From NCBI GenBank assembly GCA_015487455.1, contig WFPR01000072.1, positions 1 to 6,223 on the forward strand: a stretch of 6,223 nucleotides of DNA, written 5' to 3'. Origin of the DNA: Candidatus Bipolaricaulota bacterium. GTDB lineage: Bacteria > Bipolaricaulota > Bipolaricaulia > RBG-16-55-9. The translations under genes and the position numbers were made by a program. A model generated the notes under the pieces. The model worked only from the letters and a program-made list of their open reading frames with translations, was not told where the DNA came from and did no database searches. This document shows, piece after piece, positions 1 to 5,173 of the stretch. Each line of letters begins with the position of its first letter. Within the stretch, counting starts at the first letter, position 1.

Positions 1-516
1 GATCGTCGGCTCGACGACGCCGCGCTCGAGATCGAGCAGCAGGGCGACGTCGGGGTGTTCCCAATCGACCCGCGCCTCGCGGCCCTGCTTGAGGAGCAAC
101 CCGCGCAGCCGCTTGCCCACCTCGCGGTTGAACTCTTGCTTGAGGGGCTCGACCTGCTTGGGGGCGATCCCGTGGCGCTTCCAAAGCGCCTTCTCGGCCT
201 CCTCGATCTCGAGGGGCAGGCGCGTCCCCACCAGATACGTGTGAAACTCGTAGCCCTCGACGCTCTTCAGGGCCCGCTCGGCCCACTCGTCGACAGAGCG
301 GAAGAGCCCGCGGCAGACGGCGCACTCCTCGGGCGGAACGCGTCGAGGCTCCCGCCCCTGGAGCATCGCGAGCACGACGCGCAGCGCCCGGCCGCGCTCC
401 TCGTTCGTAAGGCCCGTCCCCAAGCGGGCGAAGCACCGCCCCAGGCAGCGGTCGCACAGCCGTTCTTGCTCATCCAACGCCTTGGCCGACTCCAACAGCG
501 GGATCATGGCTTTCAT
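1..516 (-). CDS. Pus10-like tRNA pseudouridine synthase, N-terminal part (runs off left edge)
   Basis: The visible 172 codons are open to base 1 and encode the N-terminal zinc-binding and THUMP-type RNA-binding region of a Pus10 family protein. The C-terminal catalytic domain lies outside the window. Family members convert U55 (and U54 in archaea) of tRNA to pseudouridine. Visible signatures are a CDRC pair (C21, C24) followed by LGRCFARLG and LTNEERGRAL, then a second pair CAVC (C65, C68). A conserved block follows: YEFHTYLVGTRLP at 89-101, NREVGKRL at 130-137 and HPDVALLLDLE at 154-164. Four cysteines in two CxxC pairs match the zinc site known from human PUS10. The start is the ATG at 516. 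A second in-frame ATG lies at 507, and an in-frame stop at 550-552 limits extension. Neither ATG has a clear SD sequence. The gene is divergent from the cyclase, 53 bp away. Its bacterial setting is unusual, because Pus10 is chiefly archaeal and eukaryotic. The family call is firm; the exact modified base is unknown. Confidence 0.86.
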   Translation of the reverse strand, partial: MKAMIPLLESAKALDEQERLCDRCLGRCFARLGTGLTNEERGRALRVVLAMLQGREPRRVPPEECAVCRGLFRSVDEWAERALKSVEGYEFHTYLVGTRLPLEIEEAEKALWKRHGIAPKQVEPLKQEFNREVGKRLRGLLLKQGREARVDWEHPDVALLLDLERGVVEPTI

Positions 517-520
517 TATG

Positions 521-550
521 TTGCCGTTCGGACGGGAAATCCAGTATCTT
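521..550 (+). promoter_or_regulatory. Candidate sigma70-like promoter for cyclase-ruvX
   Basis: A TTGCCG hexamer (521-526) and a TATCTT hexamer (545-550) are 18 bp apart, each matching four of six consensus bases. Transcription would begin near 557, right at the SD sequence, so the leader would be very short. That makes this a weak call. It lies in the 53-bp gap between the divergent pus10 and cyclase genes, the only non-coding space available. Confidence 0.25.
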
Positions 551-569
551 CACGGGGGAGGCAAGGGCG

Positions 570-1499
570 ATGAAGTGGCTGACGTGGCTCCTATGGCTGG
601 GGATCGTCACGATCGCGGGTGTCTTCAGCGTGTCCATCGTGGCCATCCTGGCTGATGAGGCTCCGGAGGCGCTCACGGCCCTTATCTTGGGTGGGGCGCT
701 TCTGGGGGCCTCGGCGTTCGTGGCCCGCTCCCCCATCGGCGAGGCGATCGCCGAGTACATCCGGGCTAAAGCCAAGCGGCGCGCTCAGGCAGAGAGGGAA
801 GCTTGGGAGCGGTTTCAGGAATACACTCAAGGGGTGCTCAAGACCAAGGCCCGCCGCCTTCCGCCGGAAGCCCGTGAGGCGCTGGAGAAGCAATTTCCTG
901 AGGGTCTGGTGGCCATCATGTTCACGGACATGGAGGACTTCACCCGCTACGTGGAGCGGGGGGACGACGCCGCGTTCGCCGTCCTCAAGGAGCACAACCG
1001 CCTCGTCCGCCGGACCGTGGAGCGCTGGGGCGGTCAAATCGTCAAGGGCTACGGCGACGGGTTCATGATCGCCTTCCCCAGCGTCCGCCGGGCCGTGGCC
1101 GCGGCGGTGGCCCTCCAGCGGGGATTCGAGGCGTACAACCGCGATCGCCCTCCAGACGAACACGTCAAGATCCGCATCGGGATCGACGTCGGCGAGCCCA
1201 TCCAGGAGGGCGACGACTACATCGGGCGGGCGGTCAATTTAGCTGCCAGGATCACCGCCCAGGCCGAGGGCGGCCAGGTGCTCGTTTCGGAGACGGTCAA
1301 GCGGCTGGCCGGGCCGCTGCCGGGCCTGCAGTACGTCGACCGCGGGCTCTTCCGGCCCAAGGGCTTCCGGGAGGAGCTGAGGCTCTACGAGGTGACGGCC
1401 GTTCCCGCGCTGGCCCACCCCTTAGATTCTGAAATCGAGCGGGAGCTGGCCCGCTTAGAAGAGGAGATCCGCCGCCGGGAGCAGAAAACGAGCGAGTGA
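570..1499 (+). CDS. Membrane-anchored class III adenylate cyclase
   Basis: This 309-residue protein should make cyclic AMP from ATP at the inner face of the cytoplasmic membrane. Two hydrophobic segments (about 3-28 and 33-52) form a hairpin anchor. A charged, probably coiled-coil linker (about 60-110) leads to a class III cyclase catalytic domain (about 111-278). The catalytic set looks complete. Metal-binding D120 is in FTDMEDFT and D163 is in KGYGDGFM. The purine-selecting pair is K159 and D216, the adenine-type combination. Transition-state residues N223 and R227 are in VNLAAR. A highly charged helix (about 286-306) ends the protein. No sensory domain is recognisable beyond the membrane hairpin. 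These enzymes work as dimers with shared active sites. The ATG is preceded by GGAGG at 557-561, 8 nt away. ruvX starts 6 bp after the stop. A guanylate specificity is less likely because of K159. Confidence 0.9.
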   Translation: MKWLTWLLWLGIVTIAGVFSVSIVAILADEAPEALTALILGGALLGASAFVARSPIGEAIAEYIRAKAKRRAQAEREAWERFQEYTQGVLKTKARRLPPEAREALEKQFPEGLVAIMFTDMEDFTRYVERGDDAAFAVLKEHNRLVRRTVERWGGQIVKGYGDGFMIAFPSVRRAVAAAVALQRGFEAYNRDRPPDEHVKIRIGIDVGEPIQEGDDYIGRAVNLAARITAQAEGGQVLVSETVKRLAGPLPGLQYVDRGLFRPKGFREELRLYEVTAVPALAHPLDSEIERELARLEEEIRRREQKTSE

Positions 1500-1505
1500 A
1501 GGGAG

Positions 1506-1961
1506 ATGGGCCGCGTTCTGGGCATCGACTACGGCGAGAAGCGCCTGGGGCTCGCGATCAGCGACGAGACCCAGACGGTCGCCTCCGGGCTGGAGATCTA
1601 CGAGCGCCGCTCCCCTGAACGCGATCTGCAGCACTTAAGAGAGGTCGTCGAGCGCTACGGGGTCGAGCGGGTCGTGCTGGGGCTCCCCCTCAACCTCGAT
1701 GGCTCGCAGGGCTTCAAGGCCCGGGAGGCACTGGCGTTCAAGGCGCAGCTCGAATCGGCGCTGGACGTCCCCGTGGAGCTGGTCGACGAGCGCTTGACGA
1801 CCCAGGAGGCCGAGCGGGTCCTGTTGGAGGCGGACCTCAGCCGCCGTCGGCGCAAGGAGGTGCGCGATCGGCTGGCCGCCGTGCTGATCCTGCAGCGCTA
1901 CCTGGACGCGCGACGGCGCGCCCGCTCCGGCCCCGACCCGAGGTGGGCTAAAAGTTCTTGA
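1506..1961 (+). CDS. ruvX: RuvX/YqgF, putative pre-16S rRNA nuclease
   Basis: This 151-residue protein belongs to the YqgF/RuvX family of RNase H-fold nucleases, which in bacteria mature the 5' end of 16S rRNA. The older Holliday-junction resolvase label comes from fold similarity. All family landmarks are present. They are GIDYGEKRLGLAISD with acidic D8, VVLGLPLNLDGS (56-67), the DERLTT motif (94-99) and D121 in DRLAAVLILQRYL. The length is typical, with a short basic, proline-containing tail after residue 135. The start gives the canonical family N-terminus. The only purine-rich stretch, GAAGGGAG, directly abuts the ATG, so translation probably depends on ribosomes finishing the cyclase gene 6 bp upstream. 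The last 14 bp overlap the stop region of the converging NHL gene. Confidence 0.95.
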   Translation: MGRVLGIDYGEKRLGLAISDETQTVASGLEIYERRSPERDLQHLREVVERYGVERVVLGLPLNLDGSQGFKAREALAFKAQLESALDVPVELVDERLTTQEAERVLLEADLSRRRRKEVRDRLAAVLILQRYLDARRRARSGPDPRWAKSS

Positions 1962-3246
1962 ATCGGATCGCTTGAATGCGGTGGTTGCCCTCCTCGGCGA
2001 TGTAGATCACGCCTTGGGCGTCGACGGCCACGTCGACGGGCTCCAAGAACTCGCCCTGGCCGCGCCCGGCGCTGCCCCACTTGGCCAGCAGCTGCCCCTC
2101 GGGCGAGAACACTTGAACGCGGTGGTTGCCGCGGTCGGCCACGTACACGCGGCCCAGGAGATCCACGGCCACGCCGCGCGGCTCGCGGAACTGCCCGTCC
2201 CGCTCGCCTCGGGTGCCCCACTGGGTGATAAATGAGCCGTCCGTGCCGAAGCGCACGATGCGGTCGTTGCCCGTGTCGGCCACGTAGACGTTGCCTTCAC
2301 GATCGATGGCGAGGTCCATGGGGCTCAAGAGCTGGCCGTCGCCGCGGCCCCGCCCCCCGAACCGCCTGAGGAAAGCCCCCGTGGGGCTGAAGACCTGAAC
2401 GAAGCCCGTCGTCTGGTCGACGACGTAGACGTTCCCCTGGGGACCGACGGCCACGCCCGTCGGGGCGAGGAACCGTCCCGGCTCGCGCCCGAACTCCCCC
2501 CAGTGCAACAGCGCGTTGCCCTCGACCGTGAACTTCTGCACGCGGCGGTTGCCCGCCTCGGCCACGTAGACGGAGCCCTGGGGGTCGACGGCGATCCCGA
2601 GGGGGCCGTCCAGGCGGCCCGGCTCGCTCCCCCGCCCGCCCCAGACGGCCAGCAGCCGCCCGTCGGGCGCGAACTTCTGGACCCGATGGTTGGAGAAGTC
2701 CGTGGCATAGAGCTGCCCTTCGGGGTCGATCGCCAAGCTCCCGATGTCCCGAAACTGCCCCGTCCCGCTCCCGAACCCGCCCCAGCTCGCGACGTGCTCG
2801 ATGAGCGAGACGGCCGTGAACGTGAACTCCTCGGGGAAGCTCCGGTTGCCCGCGGCGTCCTCCAGGGTGACGCTCAGGGTGACGGTTTGCGCGATCTTCG
2901 AGAAGACGAAGAACTCGAAGACGCCCTCCGTGCGGCCCTCGACCTTGGGGTTGAACCCGAAGGGCTCGAACTCCGTGGCGCTCACGACGTCGAACCGCGC
3001 CCAGGTGATGTCCCCGTCGACGTCGCGGAAGCCCACCCGACCGAAGACCTTGCTGCCGTCGGCCGGGATCCGCTCGGGGAAGTCGACGAAGAGCACCTCG
3101 GGGGCGAGGGGGCTGCCGCCGCCCGCCTGCTGGGCCCAGGAGGGCGTCGGTCCCGCCCATCCAAACGCCAGCGCGAACGCCAAGGCCAAAACCCCACCCC
3201 CAACGGCCCAGGCCCCGAGGGCCGCGCCCCGCCCGTCCGGCCGCAC
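1948..3246 (-). CDS. Secreted NHL-repeat six-bladed beta-propeller protein
   Basis: With the start chosen here the protein has 432 residues. Residues 1-38 form a Sec-type signal peptide: RPDGR basic start, long Ala/Leu/Gly-rich core, cleavage likely after SWA. Residues about 50-147 look like an Ig/cadherin-like beta sandwich, with DVDGD and LEDAAGNRS. Residues about 152-429 hold six NHL repeats of 46-48 residues, each with the pattern W/FG..G...GQF..P..(V/L)AVD..G.(V/L)YVAD.GNHR(V/I)Q.FS. Such propellers bind proteins, glycans or small ligands outside the cytoplasm. No catalytic motif or membrane anchor is visible, so the partner is unknown. An in-frame GTG 36 bp upstream (3282) would give 444 residues. 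I prefer the GTG at 3244-3246 because GGGAGG sits 9 nt before it and it begins a well-formed signal peptide. The gene ends 14 bp inside ruvX, in convergent orientation. Confidence 0.88.
   Translation of the reverse strand: MRPDGRGAALGAWAVGGGVLALAFALAFGWAGPTPSWAQQAGGGSPLAPEVLFVDFPERIPADGSKVFGRVGFRDVDGDITWARFDVVSATEFEPFGFNPKVEGRTEGVFEFFVFSKIAQTVTLSVTLEDAAGNRSFPEEFTFTAVSLIEHVASWGGFGSGTGQFRDIGSLAIDPEGQLYATDFSNHRVQKFAPDGRLLAVWGGRGSEPGRLDGPLGIAVDPQGSVYVAEAGNRRVQKFTVEGNALLHWGEFGREPGRFLAPTGVAVGPQGNVYVVDQTTGFVQVFSPTGAFLRRFGGRGRGDGQLLSPMDLAIDREGNVYVADTGNDRIVRFGTDGSFITQWGTRGERDGQFREPRGVAVDLLGRVYVADRGNHRVQVFSPEGQLLAKWGSAGRGQGEFLEPVDVAVDAQGVIYIAEEGNHRIQAIRFKNF
1960..2793 (-). repeat. Six tandem NHL-repeat coding units (about 141 bp each)
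   Basis: Six in-frame repeats of about 47 codons encode the propeller blades. The GNHR-type corner recurs at residues (numbered from the 3246 start) 186, 233, 281, 327, 375 and 421. On the plus strand the units are visible as recurring GCGGTGGTTGCC-like and TCGGCCACGTA-like stretches. Unit 3 departs from the rest: the GNHR corner is replaced by TTGF. The units differ enough at the DNA level that recent duplication is not indicated. Confidence 0.85.
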
Positions 3247-3323
3247 GGAAGACCACCTCCCTACTCCCTCTACTTCCTTCACCTTATCGACCCCTACGGC
3301 TACGGCACCTCACCTAGCCCCCC

Positions 3324-3352
3324 ACTGTAGCCCCTGATCGCGAGAAGGACAA
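3324..3352 (-). promoter_or_regulatory. Candidate sigma70-like promoter for the NHL gene
   Basis: Reading the minus strand, TTGTCC (3352-3347) and TACAGT (3329-3324) are separated by exactly 17 bp, each matching four of six consensus bases. Predicted initiation near 3317 would leave a leader of about 70 nt before the preferred GTG. The element sits within an inverted repeat, which would suit a regulated promoter. It was predicted by eye only. Confidence 0.3.
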
Positions 3353-3367
3353 GTTCGTTCAGGGGCT
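3329..3367. repeat. Inverted repeat with perfect 9-bp arms
   Basis: AGCCCCTGA at 3329-3337 is the exact reverse complement of TCAGGGGCT at 3359-3367, separated by 21 bp. Arm centres are 30 bp apart, close to three helical turns. The arms flank the candidate -35 box of the NHL promoter and touch its -10 box, so an operator for a dimeric or looping regulator is possible. As an RNA hairpin it would be followed by TTTG on the plus strand, where no gene needs terminating, and by a G-rich stretch on the minus strand. Confidence 0.5.
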
Positions 3368-3389
3368 TTGCGACGGCGCGGGCGGCTGC

Positions 3390-3421
3390 GCGTAAGGGCG
3401 TAAAGGCGTCAAGGCGCTAAG
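3390..3421. repeat. Four-copy 8-bp tandem repeat (GCGTAAGG-like)
   Basis: Four successive octamers on the plus strand, at 3390, 3398, 3406 and 3414, follow the pattern GCG(T/C)(A/C/T)A(A/G)G, and a partial fifth copy begins at 3422. The last full copy contains the stop codon of the SCP2-type gene (3417-3419 on the minus strand), so the array forms the end of that gene and its 3' flank. It resembles a short tandem repeat that has diverged by point changes. No function is evident. Confidence 0.7.
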
Positions 3422-3818
3422 GCGCCAGCCCCTTCTCCGCCAAGTACGCCTTGTAGACGCTGACGGCGCTGGGCATGGTGCGGGTGAGCTGCATGATCCC
3501 GGCCACCTTGCCCCGGGGCTGGATCTTGCCCTTGGCGAAGGCGAGCATGGCGTTCTCCCGGCCCGTGTAGAGCTGGTGGAAGAGATCCGCCGTCAGGGTC
3601 AGCGAGGCCCCCTCCGGGCTGGGCGGCTCCTCCCGAACGACGACGTCGCCGCCGCGGGTGTCCACCCAGAAGTCGACGTCCGGCCGCTTGATGTGGATGC
3701 CGATCACCATGTTGAGCGCCGCCCAGCCCCGGCGGATCTCCTCCACGCCCTTGAGGCGCTCGACGAACTCCAGCAGGAACGCCTTTGCCCGCTCGGGATC
3801 TCGGTAGGGGAAGCCCAT
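3417..3818 (-). CDS. SCP2 sterol-binding-domain protein (single domain)
   Basis: This 133-residue soluble protein consists of one SCP2-like domain. That fold encloses a hydrophobic tunnel for lipids, sterols or acyl groups in characterised members. Supporting features are the early helix (about 8-24), the strand pair around VIGIHIKRPDVDFWVD (38-53), the stretch TLTADLFHQLYTGRENAMLAFAKGKI (74-99) and the terminal helix with Y122 and Y125. There is no signal peptide or membrane segment, so it should be cytoplasmic. The ligand is unknown, and bacteria mostly lack sterols. The gene follows the alcohol dehydrogenase by 62 bp on the same strand, suggesting cotranscription and perhaps a shared hydrophobic substrate. 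The ATG is the first possible in-frame start after a TGA at 3839-3837. Its perfect SD sequence lies unusually far upstream (18 nt). Confidence 0.83.
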   Translation of the reverse strand: MGFPYRDPERAKAFLLEFVERLKGVEEIRRGWAALNMVIGIHIKRPDVDFWVDTRGGDVVVREEPPSPEGASLTLTADLFHQLYTGRENAMLAFAKGKIQPRGKVAGIMQLTRTMPSAVSVYKAYLAEKGLAP

Positions 3819-3846
3819 AACGTCACGTAACGTCGCTCACCTCCTT
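3815..3846 (-). promoter_or_regulatory. Displaced Shine-Dalgarno with 10-bp near-duplication
   Basis: AAGGAGGTGA (3846-3837), a ten-base match to the usual 16S 3' end, is 18 nt from the ATG at 3818, beyond the normal 5-10 nt. The spacer contains GACGTTACGT (3834-3825), followed directly by GACGTTATGG (3824-3815), which includes the start codon. Eight of ten bases match. Removing one copy would restore an 8-nt spacing. The same stretch holds three ACGT tetramers at 5-bp intervals. Confidence 0.65.
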
Positions 3847-3880
3847 CCCGTCCTCTCGTTCGTTTAATTCGCAAACTCGT

Positions 3881-5002
3881 TCAGAAGAGCTTGCGGACGA
3901 GCGCGGTCATCGCCTCCGGGGTGACCTCGCGCGGGTTGAAGAGGATCGAGCCGTCCAGCAGGGCCAGCTCCGCGATGCGCTCGACGTCGTGCTCGGGGAC
4001 GTTCAGCTCCCTCAGGCTCTGCGGGAGGCCGATCTCGCGGGTGAGCGCCCGCACCCGGGCGATGCCCGCCTCCGCGTCGGGCTGCCCCAGCAGCCTCGCG
4101 ATCCGCTGATATTTGTCGGGCTTGGCCTCCAGGTTGTACTCCATGGCCACGGGGAGCGCCAAGGCGCAGCAGAGGCCGTGCGGCAGGTCGTAGAGGCCGC
4201 CGAGCGCGTGGGCGATCGCGTGGGCCAGGCCGACCCAGGCGTGGCTGAAGGCCATCCCCGCGAGCAGGCTGGCGAAGGCCACCTGCGTGCGGGCTTCTAG
4301 ATCCCGCCCGTCGCGGACCGCCCGCGGCAGGAACTCGTGGAGGCGCTCGATGGCCTGGAAGGCCAAGAGGTCGGCCAAGGGCTGCTCGGTCAGGGTGGTG
4401 GCCGCCTCGATCGCGTGCGTCAGGGCGTCCATCCCGGTCGCGGCGGTCACGGCCGGTGGCAGGCTGACGGTCAGCGTCGGGTCGACGAGGGCCACGTCCG
4501 GGGCCAGATGGCGGCTGACGAGGGGGACCTTCTGGTGGCGCTCCGGCGCGCTGACCATGGCGATGGGGGTGACCTCGCTGCCCGTGCCCGCGGTCGTGGG
4601 GACGGCGATCAGGGGGCCGCAGGGGCCGGGCACCGCCTCGTGGCCCTCCCAGTCCAGCACGTGGCCGCCGTGCGTCCTGAGCGCGTTGAGCGCCTTGGCC
4701 GTGTCGATCGCGCTGCCCCCGCCCAGGGCGATCAGCACCTCGCGCCCCCGGGCCAGGGGCAGCCCGGCCTCGATCGAGCGCACCGTGGGGTTGGGGACCA
4801 CGCCGTCGTAGACGGCGTAATCGACGTTGAGGGCTCGAAGGAGCTCCTCGACGCGGGCGAGGAGCCCGGCCTCGCGGACGCCCTTGTCCGTGACGATGAG
4901 GGCGGACCTCCAGCCGCGCTCGTCCAGCTCCGTCCCCAAGTTGCCCAGCGCCCCGACCCCAAAGACGACCTTGGTCGGCAGCTGAAAGCTGAACGGCTCC
5001 AC
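3881..5002 (-). CDS. Iron-containing (group III) alcohol dehydrogenase
   Basis: This 373-residue enzyme should interconvert an alcohol and an aldehyde or ketone using NAD(P)H in the cytoplasm. The N-terminal dinucleotide-binding domain carries GGGSAIDTAK (94-103) and PTTAGTGSEVT (135-145). The C-terminal helical domain supplies the metal ligands. By alignment with lactaldehyde reductase FucO these are D192 and H196 (GMDALTHAIEA), H261 (HAIAHALGG) and H275 (DLPHG); H265 also matches a conserved active-site histidine. Length and motif order are normal and nothing is missing. Substrate cannot be assigned; butanol, 1,3-propanediol, lactaldehyde and methanol enzymes all share this scaffold. The start is GTG, preceded by GGGAGGGG about 5 nt away and AGGAGGG 10 nt away. 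It is the first gene of a probable unit with the SCP2-type gene and is divergent from the Tat-exported binding protein. Confidence 0.93.
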   Translation of the reverse strand: MEPFSFQLPTKVVFGVGALGNLGTELDERGWRSALIVTDKGVREAGLLARVEELLRALNVDYAVYDGVVPNPTVRSIEAGLPLARGREVLIALGGGSAIDTAKALNALRTHGGHVLDWEGHEAVPGPCGPLIAVPTTAGTGSEVTPIAMVSAPERHQKVPLVSRHLAPDVALVDPTLTVSLPPAVTAATGMDALTHAIEAATTLTEQPLADLLAFQAIERLHEFLPRAVRDGRDLEARTQVAFASLLAGMAFSHAWVGLAHAIAHALGGLYDLPHGLCCALALPVAMEYNLEAKPDKYQRIARLLGQPDAEAGIARVRALTREIGLPQSLRELNVPEHDVERIAELALLDGSILFNPREVTPEAMTALVRKLF

Positions 5003-5076
5003 GGCCGCCCCTCCCTCCTCACCTCGCCTCGCTCGTTCGTGGCGCCCTCGTTTGGGGGCAACGCCCGCACGAAGGC

Positions 5077-5106
5077 AGTATACGCGCTCCGCTCGGCGGG
5101 GAGCAA
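5077..5106 (-). promoter_or_regulatory. Candidate sigma70-like promoter for the alcohol dehydrogenase
   Basis: On the minus strand, TTGCTC (5106-5101) and TATACT (5082-5077) are 18 bp apart. The -10 box matches five of six consensus bases and stands out from the GC-rich surroundings. Initiation near 5070 would give a leader of about 68 nt. The spacer holds a small inverted repeat, GCTCC and GGAGC nine bases apart. Confidence 0.4.
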
Positions 5107-5107
5107 C

Positions 5108-5137
5108 GCGGGGTCGCGGCCTCGACCGCGGCCCCGC
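5108..5137. repeat. GC-rich dyad with 12-bp arms
   Basis: GCGGGGTCGCGG (5108-5119) and CCGCGGCCCCGC (5126-5137) are reverse complements except at one position, which would be a G-U pair in RNA, with a six-base centre. There is no T-run on either side, so it is not a standard intrinsic terminator. It lies exactly between the two candidate -35 boxes of the divergent promoters, a typical position for a shared operator. GC-rich sequence makes chance dyads more likely, but 11 of 12 is long. Confidence 0.55.
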
Positions 5138-5143
5138 CGCCGG

Positions 5144-5173
5144 TTGACGCCGCCTGAGACCATCTTGTAGAAA
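5144..5173 (+). promoter_or_regulatory. Candidate sigma70-like promoter for the substrate-binding protein
   Basis: TTGACG (5144-5149, five of six consensus bases) is followed after 18 bp by TAGAAA (5168-5173, four of six). Initiation near 5180 would give a leader of about 50 nt, ending in the SD sequence GAGGAGGT at 5217-5224. Confidence 0.35.

Larger units (their letters stand above)
3247..3416. other. Intergenic region between SCP2-type gene and NHL gene
   Basis: This 170-bp gap contains no supported gene. It holds an 8-bp tandem repeat next to the SCP2 stop codon, an inverted repeat with 9-bp arms, and a candidate promoter for the NHL gene. The SD sequence of that gene is at its left end. 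No T-tract follows any hairpin on the minus strand, so a simple intrinsic terminator for the SCP2-type gene was not found. Confidence 0.6.

Noticed and set aside
517..569. Promoter for the Pus10-like gene, for example a CATAAT box next to its ATG
   Set aside because: The box overlaps the start codon and no -35 partner fits at a usual distance. No supported promoter could be placed on the minus strand.
55..573. Plus-strand open frame of 172 codons over the left edge
   Set aside because: It is antisense to the Pus10-like gene, whose minus-strand product has clear family motifs. Composition is leucine- and proline-rich with no recognisable domain, as expected for a shadow of GC-rich coding DNA.
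2503..3330. Plus-strand open frame of 275 codons, and a second overlapping one of 197 codons, antisense to the NHL gene
   Set aside because: Both translate to low-complexity, Arg/Pro/Gly- or Ser/Thr-rich sequence without domains, while the opposite strand gives six well-formed NHL repeats and a signal peptide.
3329..3369. Inverted repeat plus TTTG read as an intrinsic terminator
   Set aside because: The T-run is only three bases, the loop is 21 nt, and no plus-strand gene lies upstream. On the minus strand, where the SCP2-type transcript would end, the hairpin is followed by G-rich sequence.
3855..5040. ACGAACGAG (minus strand) shared by the leaders of the dehydrogenase (5040-5032) and SCP2-type (3863-3855) genes, plus similar GAACGA stretches near 3350-3362 and 3872-3884
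   Set aside because: A shared 9-mer, or an 11-of-13 match, among several hundred intergenic bases is about what chance allows, and positions relative to the genes differ. A genome-wide motif count would be needed to revive it.
4337..5170. Plus-strand open frame of 277 codons antisense to the alcohol dehydrogenase
   Set aside because: The opposite strand carries all metal and cofactor motifs of a full-length dehydrogenase. The antisense product is Gly/Arg/Asp-rich without motifs and runs through the promoter region.
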